Positions 22,334-30,595 of a stretch of 44,921 bases of DNA are shown here, one piece after another. The DNA is taken from contig JAGAQJ010000033.1 in the NCBI GenBank assembly GCA_017622845.1, positions 1-44,921 on the forward strand, given 5' to 3'. How positions within the stretch are numbered: position 1 is the first letter of the stretch; each line of letters opens with the position of its first letter. A program made the translations under genes and the position numbers. The stretch comes from Lachnospiraceae bacterium. Its GTDB lineage: Bacteria; Bacillota; Clostridia; Lachnospirales; Lachnospiraceae. Below the pieces are notes generated by a model that saw only the letters and a program-made list of their open reading frames with translations, made no database searches and was not told the origin of the DNA.

Positions 22334-22789
22334 TTATTGCTTTATGGATACTGTCAAAATATCCTGAATATTGGTATAGCCGCAGGTTTCCAATCCTGCC
22401 TTCAATACCTTCTTCCACTTTTGCGAAGTAAGACGGCATGAGCTTCCATCTGCAAACTCAACAATGAATTCATTCCCGGGAGGACAGATATCGCCGCAGC
22501 TTACCTTATACATGTTTTTTCTGCTGATGGCTCCTATTTCCTCAAGCGTATTTACCATTCTGTACACGGTGGCTGCTCCTATTTTGGGGTCTCTTGCCGC
22601 TGCCTGATAATATATCTCTTTACAGCAGGAGCAGTCTGACTCCAAAATGATATCTAACAGTATTCTGCGCTGTCTTGTAATCCGACAGCCTTTTTCCTTA
22701 AGCTTCTGCAGCACGATTTCCTTCTGCATCTTTGTTCTGCCGTAGCTGCCGTCTTGTAAATCTGTTATTTTATCTTTGCTGCCAATCAC
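22334..22789 (-). CDS. Atypical Fur-family regulator at the end of the feo operon
   Basis: GTG start with AAGGAGG at good spacing gives 151 residues. The N-terminal half is a Fur winged helix: KEKGCRITRQRRILLDII, then IGAATVYRMVNTLEEIGAI (recognition helix). The C-terminal half lacks the His-rich metal/dimer motif and the usual CxxC pair of Fur/Zur/PerR; instead it has VSCGDICPPGNEFIVEFADG and no conserved His cluster. SDCSCCKE adds three cysteines in the DNA-binding part. It is the last gene of feoA-feoA-feoB-(FeoB-associated)-fur, so an iron role is likely, but its sensing chemistry must differ from classical Fur. Confidence 0.8.
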   Translation of the reverse strand: MIGSKDKITDLQDGSYGRTKMQKEIVLQKLKEKGCRITRQRRILLDIILESDCSCCKEIYYQAAARDPKIGAATVYRMVNTLEEIGAISRKNMYKVSCGDICPPGNEFIVEFADGSSCRLTSQKWKKVLKAGLETCGYTNIQDILTVSIKQ

Positions 22790-22818
22790 AAGATGCCCTC
22801 CTTGTCTTTACCACTCTG

Positions 22819-22956
22819 TTAATGACAATGTCCGCCGCATTTACTGCAGTCTCCGCCGCACTGTAAGGATTTTCCATTTTTCTTGTCGCGAATCATGCTC
22901 CGAATAATCAAAGCCACGATAAGCAGCAAGCCTGCAAGTGTAATGAAAGTGCCCAT
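22819..22956 (-). CDS. FeoB-associated Cys-rich membrane protein (45 aa)
   Basis: A short frame starts at ATG 22954-22956 behind GGAAGGAG. It has one transmembrane helix (residues 3-19, TFITLAGLLLIVALII), a basic stretch, and a Cys-rich tail LQCGGDCSKCGGHCH. This is the layout of the FeoB-associated family found immediately after feoB in Firmicutes. It is thought to assist Fe(II) uptake at the inner membrane face. It lies 32 bases after feoB and 29 before the Fur-like gene, so it is part of the operon. Confidence 0.88.
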   Translation of the reverse strand: MGTFITLAGLLLIVALIIRSMIRDKKNGKSLQCGGDCSKCGGHCH

Positions 22957-22988
22957 ATCCGCATCTCCTTCCAAAAATGAAATGAAAA

Positions 22989-25145
22989 TTATTTTGCCAT
23001 CATTTTTTTACTGGTATTGAAATGCAGTGTTGTGCTCTCCTTGTATGGTCTTACGAGAAGGTAGATAAATGCAAGTACCAAAAGGAAAGAAACAGCTGTT
23101 CCGATACCAAAAGTTCCTGTTGTAATCAATGTGCCAATCTGATAAATGCACATTGAAACGACGTATGCAAGACCACACTGGTAACCGATTGCAAACCAGA
23201 ACCATTTTGCATTGTTCATCTCTCTCTTGATAGCGCCCATTGCCGCAAAACAAGGAGCACATAAAAGGTTAAATACAAGGAAGCCGTATGCTGCAACAGG
23301 TGTCATGACAGCAGCAAGATTTCCCCAAATCTCTGCTCCATCTTCTGCAACCTCAGCAAATCCAAACAACATACCAAAGGTAGCGACAACATTTTCCTTT
23401 GCAATCAGACCTGTAACAGCCGCAACAGCCATCTTCCAGCCTTCGCCTGCCTGTGTCCAGCCAAGCGGTGCGAAAATCCATGCAATACCGCTGCCAATCT
23501 TAGCAAGAACACTCTGATCCAGCTCCTCAACCATGCCGAAGCCTCCATCAGCCCATCCAAAGCTCATCAGGAACCATAAAATAATTGTTGATAACAGGAT
23601 AATAGTGCCTGCCTTCTTGATAAATGACCAGCCGCGCTCCCACATGCTTCTAAGTACATTGCCTACTGTCGGCATATGGTAAGCAGGAAGCTCCATAACA
23701 AACGGTGCCGGCTCGCCTGCAAACATCTTTGTCTTTTTCAGGATAATACCAGAGCAGATAATCGCTGCAATACCGACAAAGTAAGCACTCCATGATACCC
23801 AGCCTGCATTATCAAAAAATGCACCTGCAATTAACGCAATGATTGGAAGCTTTGCACCGCATGGAACAAAGGTCGTTGTCATAATTGTCATCTTACGGTC
23901 TCTGTCATTTTCAATTGTTCTTGATGCCATAACACCCGGAACGCCGCAGCCTGAACCAATCAGCATCGGGATAAAGGACTTTCCTGACAGACCAAACTTG
24001 CGGAAAATTCTATCCATAATAAATGCTACACGTGCCATATATCCGCAAGCCTCTAAGAAAGCGAGGAAGATAAACAGCACTAACATCTGAGGAACAAAGC
24101 CGAGTACTGCACCAACACCTGCAACAATACCGTCAAGAATCAATCCCTGAAGCCAGTCGGCACAGCCGATTGCGTTCAGTCCGCTCTCGATTGCCGGAGG
24201 AATAATTTCTCCAAACAAAACATCATTGGTCCAATCCGTCACAAATGCGCCTACAGTTGTCACGGAAACATAGTATACAAGGAACATAACTACTGCAAAT
24301 ATCGGGAGCGCAAGCCATCTGTTTGTGACAATTCTGTCAATTTTATCTGATGTTGTCAGCTTATTTTTATTCTTCTTTGTGATGCACTCGTTAATGATAG
24401 AAGAAATATATATGTATCTCTCGTTTGTGATGATACTCTCTGTATCGTCGTCGAATGCTTCCTCCATTGCTTGAATCTCTGCTGTCACATCAGGAACCTT
24501 GCTCATCAGGTTCACAATCTTGTCGTCCTTCTCTAAAAGCTTGATTGCAAAAAAGCGTTTCTGCTCTGAAGGTATCTCAGAACCCAGCTTTGCCTCTACA
24601 GACTTGATTGCATTCTCAGCCTTTTCGTCAAAGGTATGAACCGGAAGGGAAGCCTGCTTCTTTGCAGCTTCAACAGCCTTCTTTGCAGCTTCCGTCACTC
24701 CTGTTCCCTTTAATGCTGAGATTTCCACAACTTCACAGCCAAGCTTCTTTGAAAGCTTATCAATATGTACTTTATCGCCGTTTTTCTCAAGAATATCCGC
24801 CATATTGACAGCCATCACTACAGGAATGCCAAGCTCCATAAGCTGTGTAGAGAGGTAAAGATTTCTCTCGATATTCGTACCGTCTATAATATTTAAGATT
24901 GCGTCCGGTCTTTCACCGATTAGATAGTTTCTTGCAACTACCTCCTCCAATGTATATGGAGAAAGCGAATAAATGCCCGGAAGGTCCATGATGATAACTT
25001 CCTTATCACCCTTCCACTTACCTTCCTTTTTCTCAACTGTTACACCGGGCCAGTTTCCAACAAACTGATTGGAACCGGTCAATGCATTAAATAATGTTGT
25101 CTTACCGCAGTTTGGATTACCTGCTAATGCAATTTTAACTGACAT
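22989..25145 (-). CDS. feoB: Ferrous iron transporter FeoB
   Basis: The 718-residue protein has an N-terminal G domain (G1 GNPNCGKTTLFNALTG, G3 DLPGIYSL, G4 NMAD, G5 SALKGTG), a helical spacer, and about ten membrane helices including the two gate regions, with conserved motifs IPMLIGSGCGVPGVMASRTIE and FVPCGAKLPIIALI. FeoB moves Fe(II) inward under GTPase control. AAGGAGCAAAAT precedes the ATG. It follows two feoA genes and precedes the FeoB-associated gene; length and motif set are normal. Confidence 0.97.
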   Translation of the reverse strand: MSVKIALAGNPNCGKTTLFNALTGSNQFVGNWPGVTVEKKEGKWKGDKEVIIMDLPGIYSLSPYTLEEVVARNYLIGERPDAILNIIDGTNIERNLYLSTQLMELGIPVVMAVNMADILEKNGDKVHIDKLSKKLGCEVVEISALKGTGVTEAAKKAVEAAKKQASLPVHTFDEKAENAIKSVEAKLGSEIPSEQKRFFAIKLLEKDDKIVNLMSKVPDVTAEIQAMEEAFDDDTESIITNERYIYISSIINECITKKNKNKLTTSDKIDRIVTNRWLALPIFAVVMFLVYYVSVTTVGAFVTDWTNDVLFGEIIPPAIESGLNAIGCADWLQGLILDGIVAGVGAVLGFVPQMLVLFIFLAFLEACGYMARVAFIMDRIFRKFGLSGKSFIPMLIGSGCGVPGVMASRTIENDRDRKMTIMTTTFVPCGAKLPIIALIAGAFFDNAGWVSWSAYFVGIAAIICSGIILKKTKMFAGEPAPFVMELPAYHMPTVGNVLRSMWERGWSFIKKAGTIILLSTIILWFLMSFGWADGGFGMVEELDQSVLAKIGSGIAWIFAPLGWTQAGEGWKMAVAAVTGLIAKENVVATFGMLFGFAEVAEDGAEIWGNLAAVMTPVAAYGFLVFNLLCAPCFAAMGAIKREMNNAKWFWFAIGYQCGLAYVVSMCIYQIGTLITTGTFGIGTAVSFLLVLAFIYLLVRPYKESTTLHFNTSKKMMAK

Positions 25146-25244
25146 ATTTTGCTCCTTCTGCCCTAAGGCGTGTTTGTTAATACTATTTGATAATCGTTTT
25201 TTCTTATTTTTATTAGTTTAGTCTAACTTATGCACAAAAAAAAT

Positions 25245-25466
25245 TTATTCCACAATTATCATTTCCGCATCGGCTTTTCTGAGCGACAGCTCATAACCCC
25301 GAACTGTTACTTCAACAGGGTCTCCAAGCGGCGCCACCTTTCTGACGAAGACCTCTACTCCCTTTGTGATGCCCATATCCATGATTCTTCTCTTGACTGG
25401 ACCTTCACCGTTAAGCTTAGATACCTTAACCGTCTGACCACACTGTACTTCCTTTAGTGTTTTCAT
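25245..25466 (-). CDS. feoA: FeoA domain protein, proximal to feoB
   Basis: The 73-residue SH3-like FeoA protein has MKTLKEVQCGQTVKVSKLNGEG, KRRIMDMGITKGVEVFVRKVAPLGDPVEV and a final RKADAEMIIVE. FeoA binds FeoB and promotes transport. The ATG at 25466 is preferred because GAGGAGGAGAAAG directly precedes it; an ATG five codons earlier overlaps that site. It lies 99 bases upstream of feoB. Confidence 0.93.
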   Translation of the reverse strand: MKTLKEVQCGQTVKVSKLNGEGPVKRRIMDMGITKGVEVFVRKVAPLGDPVEVTVRGYELSLRKADAEMIIVE

Positions 25467-25517
25467 CTTTCTCCTCCTCATTCTTCATTCATTTTATGTG
25501 AATAGCCCAAAACGGGA

Positions 25518-25727
25518 CTAAACAACAATCTTATTTGCCATGTCCTTTCCGATAGCAACTCTTGAATCCTTAATATTCACAATGATATTTCCATTGATCT
25601 CAGATATCACGGTAACAATTCCTCCAACGACAAAGCCAAGCTTCTCAAGAAATTGTCTTGTTTCTGCTTTTCCGCCGACCTTTTTGATTTCAAGCGGCTC
25701 CCCGACTTTTGCCATACTTAACGGCAT
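25518..25727 (-). CDS. feoA: FeoA domain protein, first gene of the feo operon
   Basis: The 69-residue protein has LSMAKVGEPLEIKKVGG, TRQFLEKLGFVVGGIVTVISE and INGNIIVNIKDSRVAIG, an FeoA SH3-like fold that differs clearly from the second FeoA. AAAAGGAG lies nine bases before the ATG at 25727. Two FeoA proteins next to one FeoB are common in Clostridia and are thought to form a regulatory pair. It starts the operon controlled by the promoter at 25805-25833. Confidence 0.9.
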   Translation of the reverse strand: MPLSMAKVGEPLEIKKVGGKAETRQFLEKLGFVVGGIVTVISEINGNIIVNIKDSRVAIGKDMANKIVV

Positions 25728-25771
25728 AATGCTCATCTCCTTTTCTCTTGTACAATTACGCCTGCATCTGT

Positions 25772-25833
25772 ATATGATAATATTTATCATATCCTACAGA
25801 TGTTAGTATATTCTAACATCTGTAAGTTGTCAA
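25772..25833 (-). promoter_or_regulatory. feo operon promoter with two stacked operators
   Basis: TTGACA (25828-25833, minus strand), 17 bases, TATACT (25805-25810). A perfect 11-bp dyad ACAGATGTTAG-N6-CTAACATCTGT (25796-25823) covers the -10. Just downstream, ATATGATAA-tat-TTATCATAT (25772-25792) contains TGATAATATTTATCA, one mismatch from the 7-1-7 Fur box. The first dyad is a separate operator, possibly for a DtxR-type or other iron regulator. Confidence 0.8.
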
Positions 25834-25864
25834 TACATTTTTTCAAGAAATAGAAGACAGCGTA

Positions 25865-27940
25865 TTACAGCAGGTTTTTCATTCCTTCCAGACTGATTGC
25901 AATTGTTGAAGTATTGTGCAGTAATGCTGATGTTGTAGGCTGTATCACACCTGCCACACCTAATGCGATAAGCCCTGAGTTGAAGCCTACAATCACACGA
26001 TAGTTTCTGCTGATTTTATGCATCATCGCATTGCTGAGCCTCTTTAAGGTAACAATCTCATATAAGTCCTCAGCAGCAATCGTCACGTCGGCGATTTCCC
26101 TTGCAATCTCCGCCCCATCGCTGATAGCGATGCCTACATCTGCCTGTGACAGTGCAAGAGAATCATTGATTCCATCGCCGATCATAATCACTTTTCTGCC
26201 CTTTTGCTTTTCAAGCTCAACGTATTTAGCCTTGTCTTCGGGCAGAACCTCTGCATAGTATTCATCCACGCCGACCTGAGCCGCAACAGCGCTTGCCGTC
26301 CTTTCGTTATCACCTGTCATCATAACTGCTTTTTTTATTCCGGCTGCCTTTAATGCCCTGATAACCTCACGAGCCTCCTCACGAAGCGGGTCTTCAATGC
26401 AGATGACTGCCACAAGCCTGCCTTCAATTGCCAGATACAAGTGAGAATACTCCTTGGGTAAATGATGATAGGTTGAAAGCATCTCCTCTGAGACGGTACA
26501 CTTCTCGTCTTCCATCACAAAATGGCGGCTCCCGATAACTGCACGTTTACCGTCAATTGTCGTCGCAATTCCATGTGCCACAATATATGCAACCTTTGTG
26601 TGCATCTCCTCATGACTCAGCCCGCGTTCTTTTGCCGCTTCCACCACTGCGGTTGCCATGGAATGCGGAAAATGTTCCTCCAGACAGGCTGCCACGCGCA
26701 GCAATTCCTCCTCAGACTGTCCGTCAAACGGAATCACCTTGACCACCGAAGGTCTTGCCTTCGTAAGCGTGCCTGTCTTGTCAAACACAATCGTGTCAGC
26801 CTCCGCCATGGCTTCCAGATATTTTCCGCCTTTTACGGTAATACTGTGGCTTCCTGCCTCCCGAATTGCCGACAGCACTGTAACCGGCATGGCAAGCTTT
26901 AATGCACAGGAAAAATCCACCATAAGAATCGCCAGTGCTTTTGTTGCATTTCCAGTTATCAGATAAGTCAACGCCGTTCCTAACAGGGAATACGGCACCA
27001 GTCTGTCCGCAAGATGCTCCGCTTTGCTCTCCGCACCTGACTTCAGTTTTTCCGATTCCTCTATCATCGTGACAATTTTCTCATACCGGCTGGAACCTGC
27101 AAGCTGCCTTACCCGAATGGTAAGCTCTCCCTCCTCAAGCACTGTGCCCGCATACACAGAGGTTCCCACTGACTTCCTGACTGCCAATGATTCACCGGTA
27201 AGAGAGGATTGGTTAATCATTGCTTCTCCGTCTACCACCTCACCGTCAAACGGAATCACATTCCCCATATGTACTTTGACTCTGTCCTGCCGCTGAATCT
27301 GTGATGCCGGAACGAGCAGTTCCGCATTATCATCTGTCACAAGCCAGACTTTTTTCGTCTGCAATGACATGCTTCTTGCAAGGTCGCCTACTGATTTCTT
27401 ATGTGTCCATTCCTCTAAGATTTCACCGATTCTCAGTAAAAACATAATAGAGCCTGCCGTAGTAATATCGCCTCGTAATACAGATACCCCGATTGCCGTT
27501 GCGTCAAGGACCGGAACCTCCAGCTTTCCTGCAAGAAGTGTCTTCATTCCTGCCCAGATGTATTTGCAGGCTTTCACTGCTGTGAGTGCGATGCGTACCG
27601 GACGCGGCAGAAAATACTGCTTTCCATAGTGCATAAGGACTGTCATAATCAGCTTCTCCTTATACTCCTCGTTCATCTGTCTGCCGGAGTTGGCAAGCAT
27701 AGCATCAGGTACTTCAGCCTTTTGATACGAAAATTCCTGCAAAGCCTGAATTACCTGATTTTTATCGCCAATATAACTGATGGCAATATCAGCGGACTTT
27801 TCGTATACCTTTACCTTATCAACATATGCAAGTTTCTCAAAATAATACGCCAGAATATCTGCCTGCTCACAGGTCATTTCCCTTGTCAGCACATGAACAC
27901 GTATCCGCGCTTTGCCATCATGTTTTATGATAAATCGCAT
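25865..27940 (-). CDS. CtpC-like P1B-type metal ATPase with variant FSC intramembrane motif
   Basis: The 691-residue ATPase has an N-terminal HMA-like fold without CxxC (residues 1-75), actuator TGE (248-250), phosphorylation Asp387 in DKTGT, GDGINDS and a final helix pair SALLHNTSTIAISLEGM. The membrane site, CPC in most P1B pumps, is F-S-C here (343-345, VDFSCALKLAMP). Overall layout, including VLDATAIGVSVL and GEILEEWTHKKSV, resembles mycobacterial CtpC, a zinc/manganese exporter. It lies 14 bases after a DUF6110-like gene and downstream of the feo operon promoter region, so it is read from its own upstream promoter. Substrate is unknown: Mn, Zn or Fe are all possible. Confidence 0.85.
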   Translation of the reverse strand: MRFIIKHDGKARIRVHVLTREMTCEQADILAYYFEKLAYVDKVKVYEKSADIAISYIGDKNQVIQALQEFSYQKAEVPDAMLANSGRQMNEEYKEKLIMTVLMHYGKQYFLPRPVRIALTAVKACKYIWAGMKTLLAGKLEVPVLDATAIGVSVLRGDITTAGSIMFLLRIGEILEEWTHKKSVGDLARSMSLQTKKVWLVTDDNAELLVPASQIQRQDRVKVHMGNVIPFDGEVVDGEAMINQSSLTGESLAVRKSVGTSVYAGTVLEEGELTIRVRQLAGSSRYEKIVTMIEESEKLKSGAESKAEHLADRLVPYSLLGTALTYLITGNATKALAILMVDFSCALKLAMPVTVLSAIREAGSHSITVKGGKYLEAMAEADTIVFDKTGTLTKARPSVVKVIPFDGQSEEELLRVAACLEEHFPHSMATAVVEAAKERGLSHEEMHTKVAYIVAHGIATTIDGKRAVIGSRHFVMEDEKCTVSEEMLSTYHHLPKEYSHLYLAIEGRLVAVICIEDPLREEAREVIRALKAAGIKKAVMMTGDNERTASAVAAQVGVDEYYAEVLPEDKAKYVELEKQKGRKVIMIGDGINDSLALSQADVGIAISDGAEIAREIADVTIAAEDLYEIVTLKRLSNAMMHKISRNYRVIVGFNSGLIALGVAGVIQPTTSALLHNTSTIAISLEGMKNLL

Positions 27941-27954
27941 AGCCTTCGCCTTCT

Positions 27955-28254
27955 TTATTCTGTTATTTTCTGAAAGTTATCCTGTGTCTGCGTTTCTGAA
28001 GTGTCTGCATATTCCTCCGCACTGACTTCACGCTCCTCATTGATGCTCTTGGCATCCTCATAAATGTCCTCACAATTTTCCTGAAGCGTGTTAACTGTGT
28101 TCATCACACATTTCTTTGCTCTTAAAACCGCCGCTGTGCAGCTTGTATAAAACTTCTTTGCGTCCTTGCTTGATAAAAGCTTAACACCCGCCGTTCCAAA
28201 CAGAACGCCTGCTGCAAATATTCCTGTACACTTTCCATTAAATCTGCACTTCAT
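27955..28254 (-). CDS. DUF6110-like small membrane protein, probable P-type ATPase partner
   Basis: The 99-residue protein has a Cys-containing start (MKCRFNGKC), one short Gly-rich hydrophobic segment (GIFAAGVLFGTAGVKLL), then KDAKKFYTSCTAAVLRAKKCVMNTVNTLQENCEDIYEDAKSINEE, split here as a long amphipathic helix, and an acidic tail. I recall this as DUF6110, regularly placed before variant P1B ATPases in Firmicutes. The layout (short TM helix, TA-x2-LR helix, acidic metal-binding tail) mirrors DUF1490/PacL proteins, which organise CtpC pumps into membrane platforms in mycobacteria; that parallel is inference. AGGAGGAATAACAA precedes the ATG. Confidence 0.75.
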   Translation of the reverse strand: MKCRFNGKCTGIFAAGVLFGTAGVKLLSSKDAKKFYTSCTAAVLRAKKCVMNTVNTLQENCEDIYEDAKSINEEREVSAEEYADTSETQTQDNFQKITE

Positions 28255-28474
28255 TTGTTATTCCTCCTAAATGATAAATTTTATGTATCAGATGCATTTT
28301 GACTCCATAAAAAGCCAAACCCCAACACTGCCGCCTATCTATGAAACGACCGTCCTGTGATATCTGCAGAATATACATTTTCTTACAGAATTTGCAGAAA
28401 ATGCAGATTTCCATTCTAAACAGTTATCTTTGACCTTCATATAATCATATCACCTAACATACATGCTATCTATA
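28255..28474. promoter_or_regulatory. Upstream region of the DUF6110-like/ATPase operon
   Basis: This 220-base stretch has an inverted repeat ATCTGCA...TGCAGAT (around 28370-28405 on the plus strand) and AT-rich DNA but no convincing -35/-10 pair. It should hold the promoter of the pump operon; nothing else is recognised. Confidence 0.35.
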
Positions 28475-28517
28475 AAAACCTTGCTTATCGATAAAAATTA
28501 TCAGTAAGCAAGGTTTT
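28475..28517 (-). terminator. Intrinsic terminator of the L,D-transpeptidase gene
   Basis: AAAACCTTGCTTA and TAAGCAAGGTTTT form a perfect 13-bp stem, followed by TTTTTATAG on the minus strand, 28 bases after the stop codon. The symmetrical A/T flanks allow function in both directions. Confidence 0.85.
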
Positions 28518-28545
28518 CCATTATCTGCCTGGAAGCAGTATTATG

Positions 28546-30312
28546 TTATAGTGGATTCTGCGGCAACGCAGCATTCGGGTCTGCCGGTATGTTATTTTCC
28601 GGTACTGCAGGGTTAGGGTCTGCCGGTACTGTATTGTCCGGCTGCACCGCATTCGGGTCTGCTGGTATTGTATTTTCCGGCTGCACCGCACTCGGGTCTG
28701 CCGGTACTGCATTGTCCGGCTGCACCGCACTCGGGTCTGCTGGCACCGTGTTATCCGGTAAGGCAAGATTCGGGTCTGCTGGCACCGTATTGTCCGGCTG
28801 CACCGCATTCGGGTCTGTCGGCACTGCATTATCCGGCAGCTCAGGCCCGGACTCGGACGGATTCGTACTTTCTTCCTTTTTCGGATTTGTATCTACCCAC
28901 TCTGTACCACTTAAATAATAGCACAAAACCGGCATTCCTTTCTCAATATTTTCATAGATGACAGCAGCCACATCCGGCGGTAGATTAATGCACCCATGCG
29001 AGCCGTTTTTCTTGTATATATTTTTACCGTAGCTTTTTCTCCATGAACTGTCGTGCATTCCGATATTTCCATTAAACGGCATCCAATATGACACAGGTGT
29101 CGCATAATTTTCACCTTTCAGCGTTGCATTTCTCTCCTTATAGGTCAGTGGAAATGCACCTGCCGGAGTTGCCCAGCCTCTTGATTCATTGCCCGATACA
29201 AAATCAGACTCGACAATAAGCTCCCCATCTTTATAAAAGAATAAGTGCTGTGCAGAAAGATTAATTTCCACATATGTATCTCCATAATCAGGCTGTGTAT
29301 GGCTGGCAGCAGTCTGATAATATACAGGCTCTCTGTCCTGACTTTCACATGCAAGAAGCGCTGCTTCAAGAGCATCTGCCTCGTCCGGCTGGTTAATCAG
29401 CCAGCCATAAGGTCCTCCTATAATGGTCACTGTCTCGCCATAAGAAGTTTCCAATTCCTTGCTGGAATATGCCGTATTATATTTTCTGGCAAGTCCTCTG
29501 ACATAGTCCTTAATCTGCTCCTTGTCGAAGCTGATCTTTCCTTTGGCATCTTCTGACATCCACTCATAAAAGATGCTTCCGTCCAAAATCTCGGTTTCAT
29601 CATCAAAATGATATACGATTTTTGTCTCCAGATACGGCTTCCACAGATTGTACTTTTCGTTTAATGCCTCATCAGTCTTGCTGATTTCAGGCTCCTCATA
29701 CAAGCCAAGGCTCTCCAGCGATATACTTTGTCTGGCATTTTCCACCGCCTCAACAACCTGCTCATAAAAGTCATCTAATGACAGCATATTTCCCCGATTT
29801 TCCGGCACGATATGGATTCCATTTTCTGCATCATATGTCAGATATGCATTTTCCGGCTCAACCATTTGGGTAATATCCGTACAGGAAAGTCCTTTTACCA
29901 GACTTTTTAGTTTTACATCATCATACTCTGCCCGTACCGGAAGCTCAAGCTCTGTATGCGTCAGCAGCTTCATGCCCCATTTCCAAAATTCTTGATCGGC
30001 AAGAATATCCGTAAGCGTATCCTCATAATAAAATGTTAATCCAAAATCCTCACCATAGAGAAATTCCTCGCCATCGTCTCTTTCCTCAATACGCAGTGCA
30101 TAGTTTTGCGACTCATTGCTTAAATCTGCCCGAACCTGATCCGCTGTCTTTCCCGATACATTTATTCCGTTTATTGTTACATTCGGGAAGAAACGGCTCT
30201 TATAACGCAGTCCGCCCAGAAGGTAAAGGGCTGTCAGACAAACCGCCGCACCGCCTGCTATCCCTATATACAAGACAGCTCCCCTGCCTGCCTTTTCTAC
30301 TTTTCCTGTCAT
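28546..30312 (-). CDS. L,D-transpeptidase (YkuD) with Pro-rich tandem-repeat tail
   Basis: 588 residues: an N-terminal membrane anchor (about 12-34), a peptidoglycan-binding-4-like region (about 50-330), a YkuD catalytic domain with His420 (GMHDSSW) and Cys441 in SHGCINLP, and a tail of seven 13-residue repeats of the form PDNTVPADPNAVQ (28564-28836 in DNA). It forms 3-3 crosslinks in peptidoglycan outside the membrane. The repeat tail is likely a wall-spanning spacer and, at DNA level, a 39-bp tandem array prone to length change. AGGAAAGTGAG precedes the ATG; terminator at 28475. Confidence 0.92.
   Translation of the reverse strand: MTGKVEKAGRGAVLYIGIAGGAAVCLTALYLLGGLRYKSRFFPNVTINGINVSGKTADQVRADLSNESQNYALRIEERDDGEEFLYGEDFGLTFYYEDTLTDILADQEFWKWGMKLLTHTELELPVRAEYDDVKLKSLVKGLSCTDITQMVEPENAYLTYDAENGIHIVPENRGNMLSLDDFYEQVVEAVENARQSISLESLGLYEEPEISKTDEALNEKYNLWKPYLETKIVYHFDDETEILDGSIFYEWMSEDAKGKISFDKEQIKDYVRGLARKYNTAYSSKELETSYGETVTIIGGPYGWLINQPDEADALEAALLACESQDREPVYYQTAASHTQPDYGDTYVEINLSAQHLFFYKDGELIVESDFVSGNESRGWATPAGAFPLTYKERNATLKGENYATPVSYWMPFNGNIGMHDSSWRKSYGKNIYKKNGSHGCINLPPDVAAVIYENIEKGMPVLCYYLSGTEWVDTNPKKEESTNPSESGPELPDNAVPTDPNAVQPDNTVPADPNLALPDNTVPADPSAVQPDNAVPADPSAVQPENTIPADPNAVQPDNTVPADPNPAVPENNIPADPNAALPQNPL
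28564..28836 (-). repeat. 39-bp tandem repeat array (seven units) in the transpeptidase tail
   Basis: Seven consecutive in-frame units encode PDN/ENxVPADPNAVQ-like 13-mers with a few substitutions, ending five codons before the stop. Unit number is likely to vary between strains by slipped replication. Confidence 0.8.
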
Positions 30313-30416
30313 GTAAATTTCTCACTTTCCTAAAATTATGAAGCAGCCGCTCTATTTATCTGAATGTGCTGACCATAAATATCCGCATAAACGGCTATGT
30401 CCCATAGATTACATAT

Positions 30417-30445
30417 ACTATACTATATAACAAGAATCGCTGCAA
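30417..30445 (-). promoter_or_regulatory. Promoter of the L,D-transpeptidase gene
   Basis: TTGCAG (30440-30445, minus strand), 17 bases, TATAGT (30417-30422). The leader is about 100 bases. The rest of the 30313-30595 gap holds the ldh terminator. Confidence 0.65.
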
Positions 30446-30508
30446 TTAAATTTGATATTTTATTCACAATTCCAAAAAGTACCTATTTTATATTTCCGCC
30501 CTGTAAAA

Positions 30509-30552
30509 AACCTTACTGAGTTTTCTGCTTTTTCCTGAAAATCAGTAAGGTT
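30509..30552 (-). terminator. Intrinsic terminator of ldh
   Basis: AACCTTACTGA and TCAGTAAGGTT pair perfectly over 11 bp; on the minus strand the stem ends in TTTTTT. It lies 43 bases after the ldh stop codon. Confidence 0.8.
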
Positions 30553-30595
30553 GCCTTTTTCACACATGCGCTTAAATGCACTGGAAGTCTTCCTG

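Noticed and set aside
28589-28918. 109-aa plus-strand frame opposite the transpeptidase repeat array
   Set aside because: It is the antisense of the 39-bp repeats; the repetitive frame is a by-product, with no start signal.
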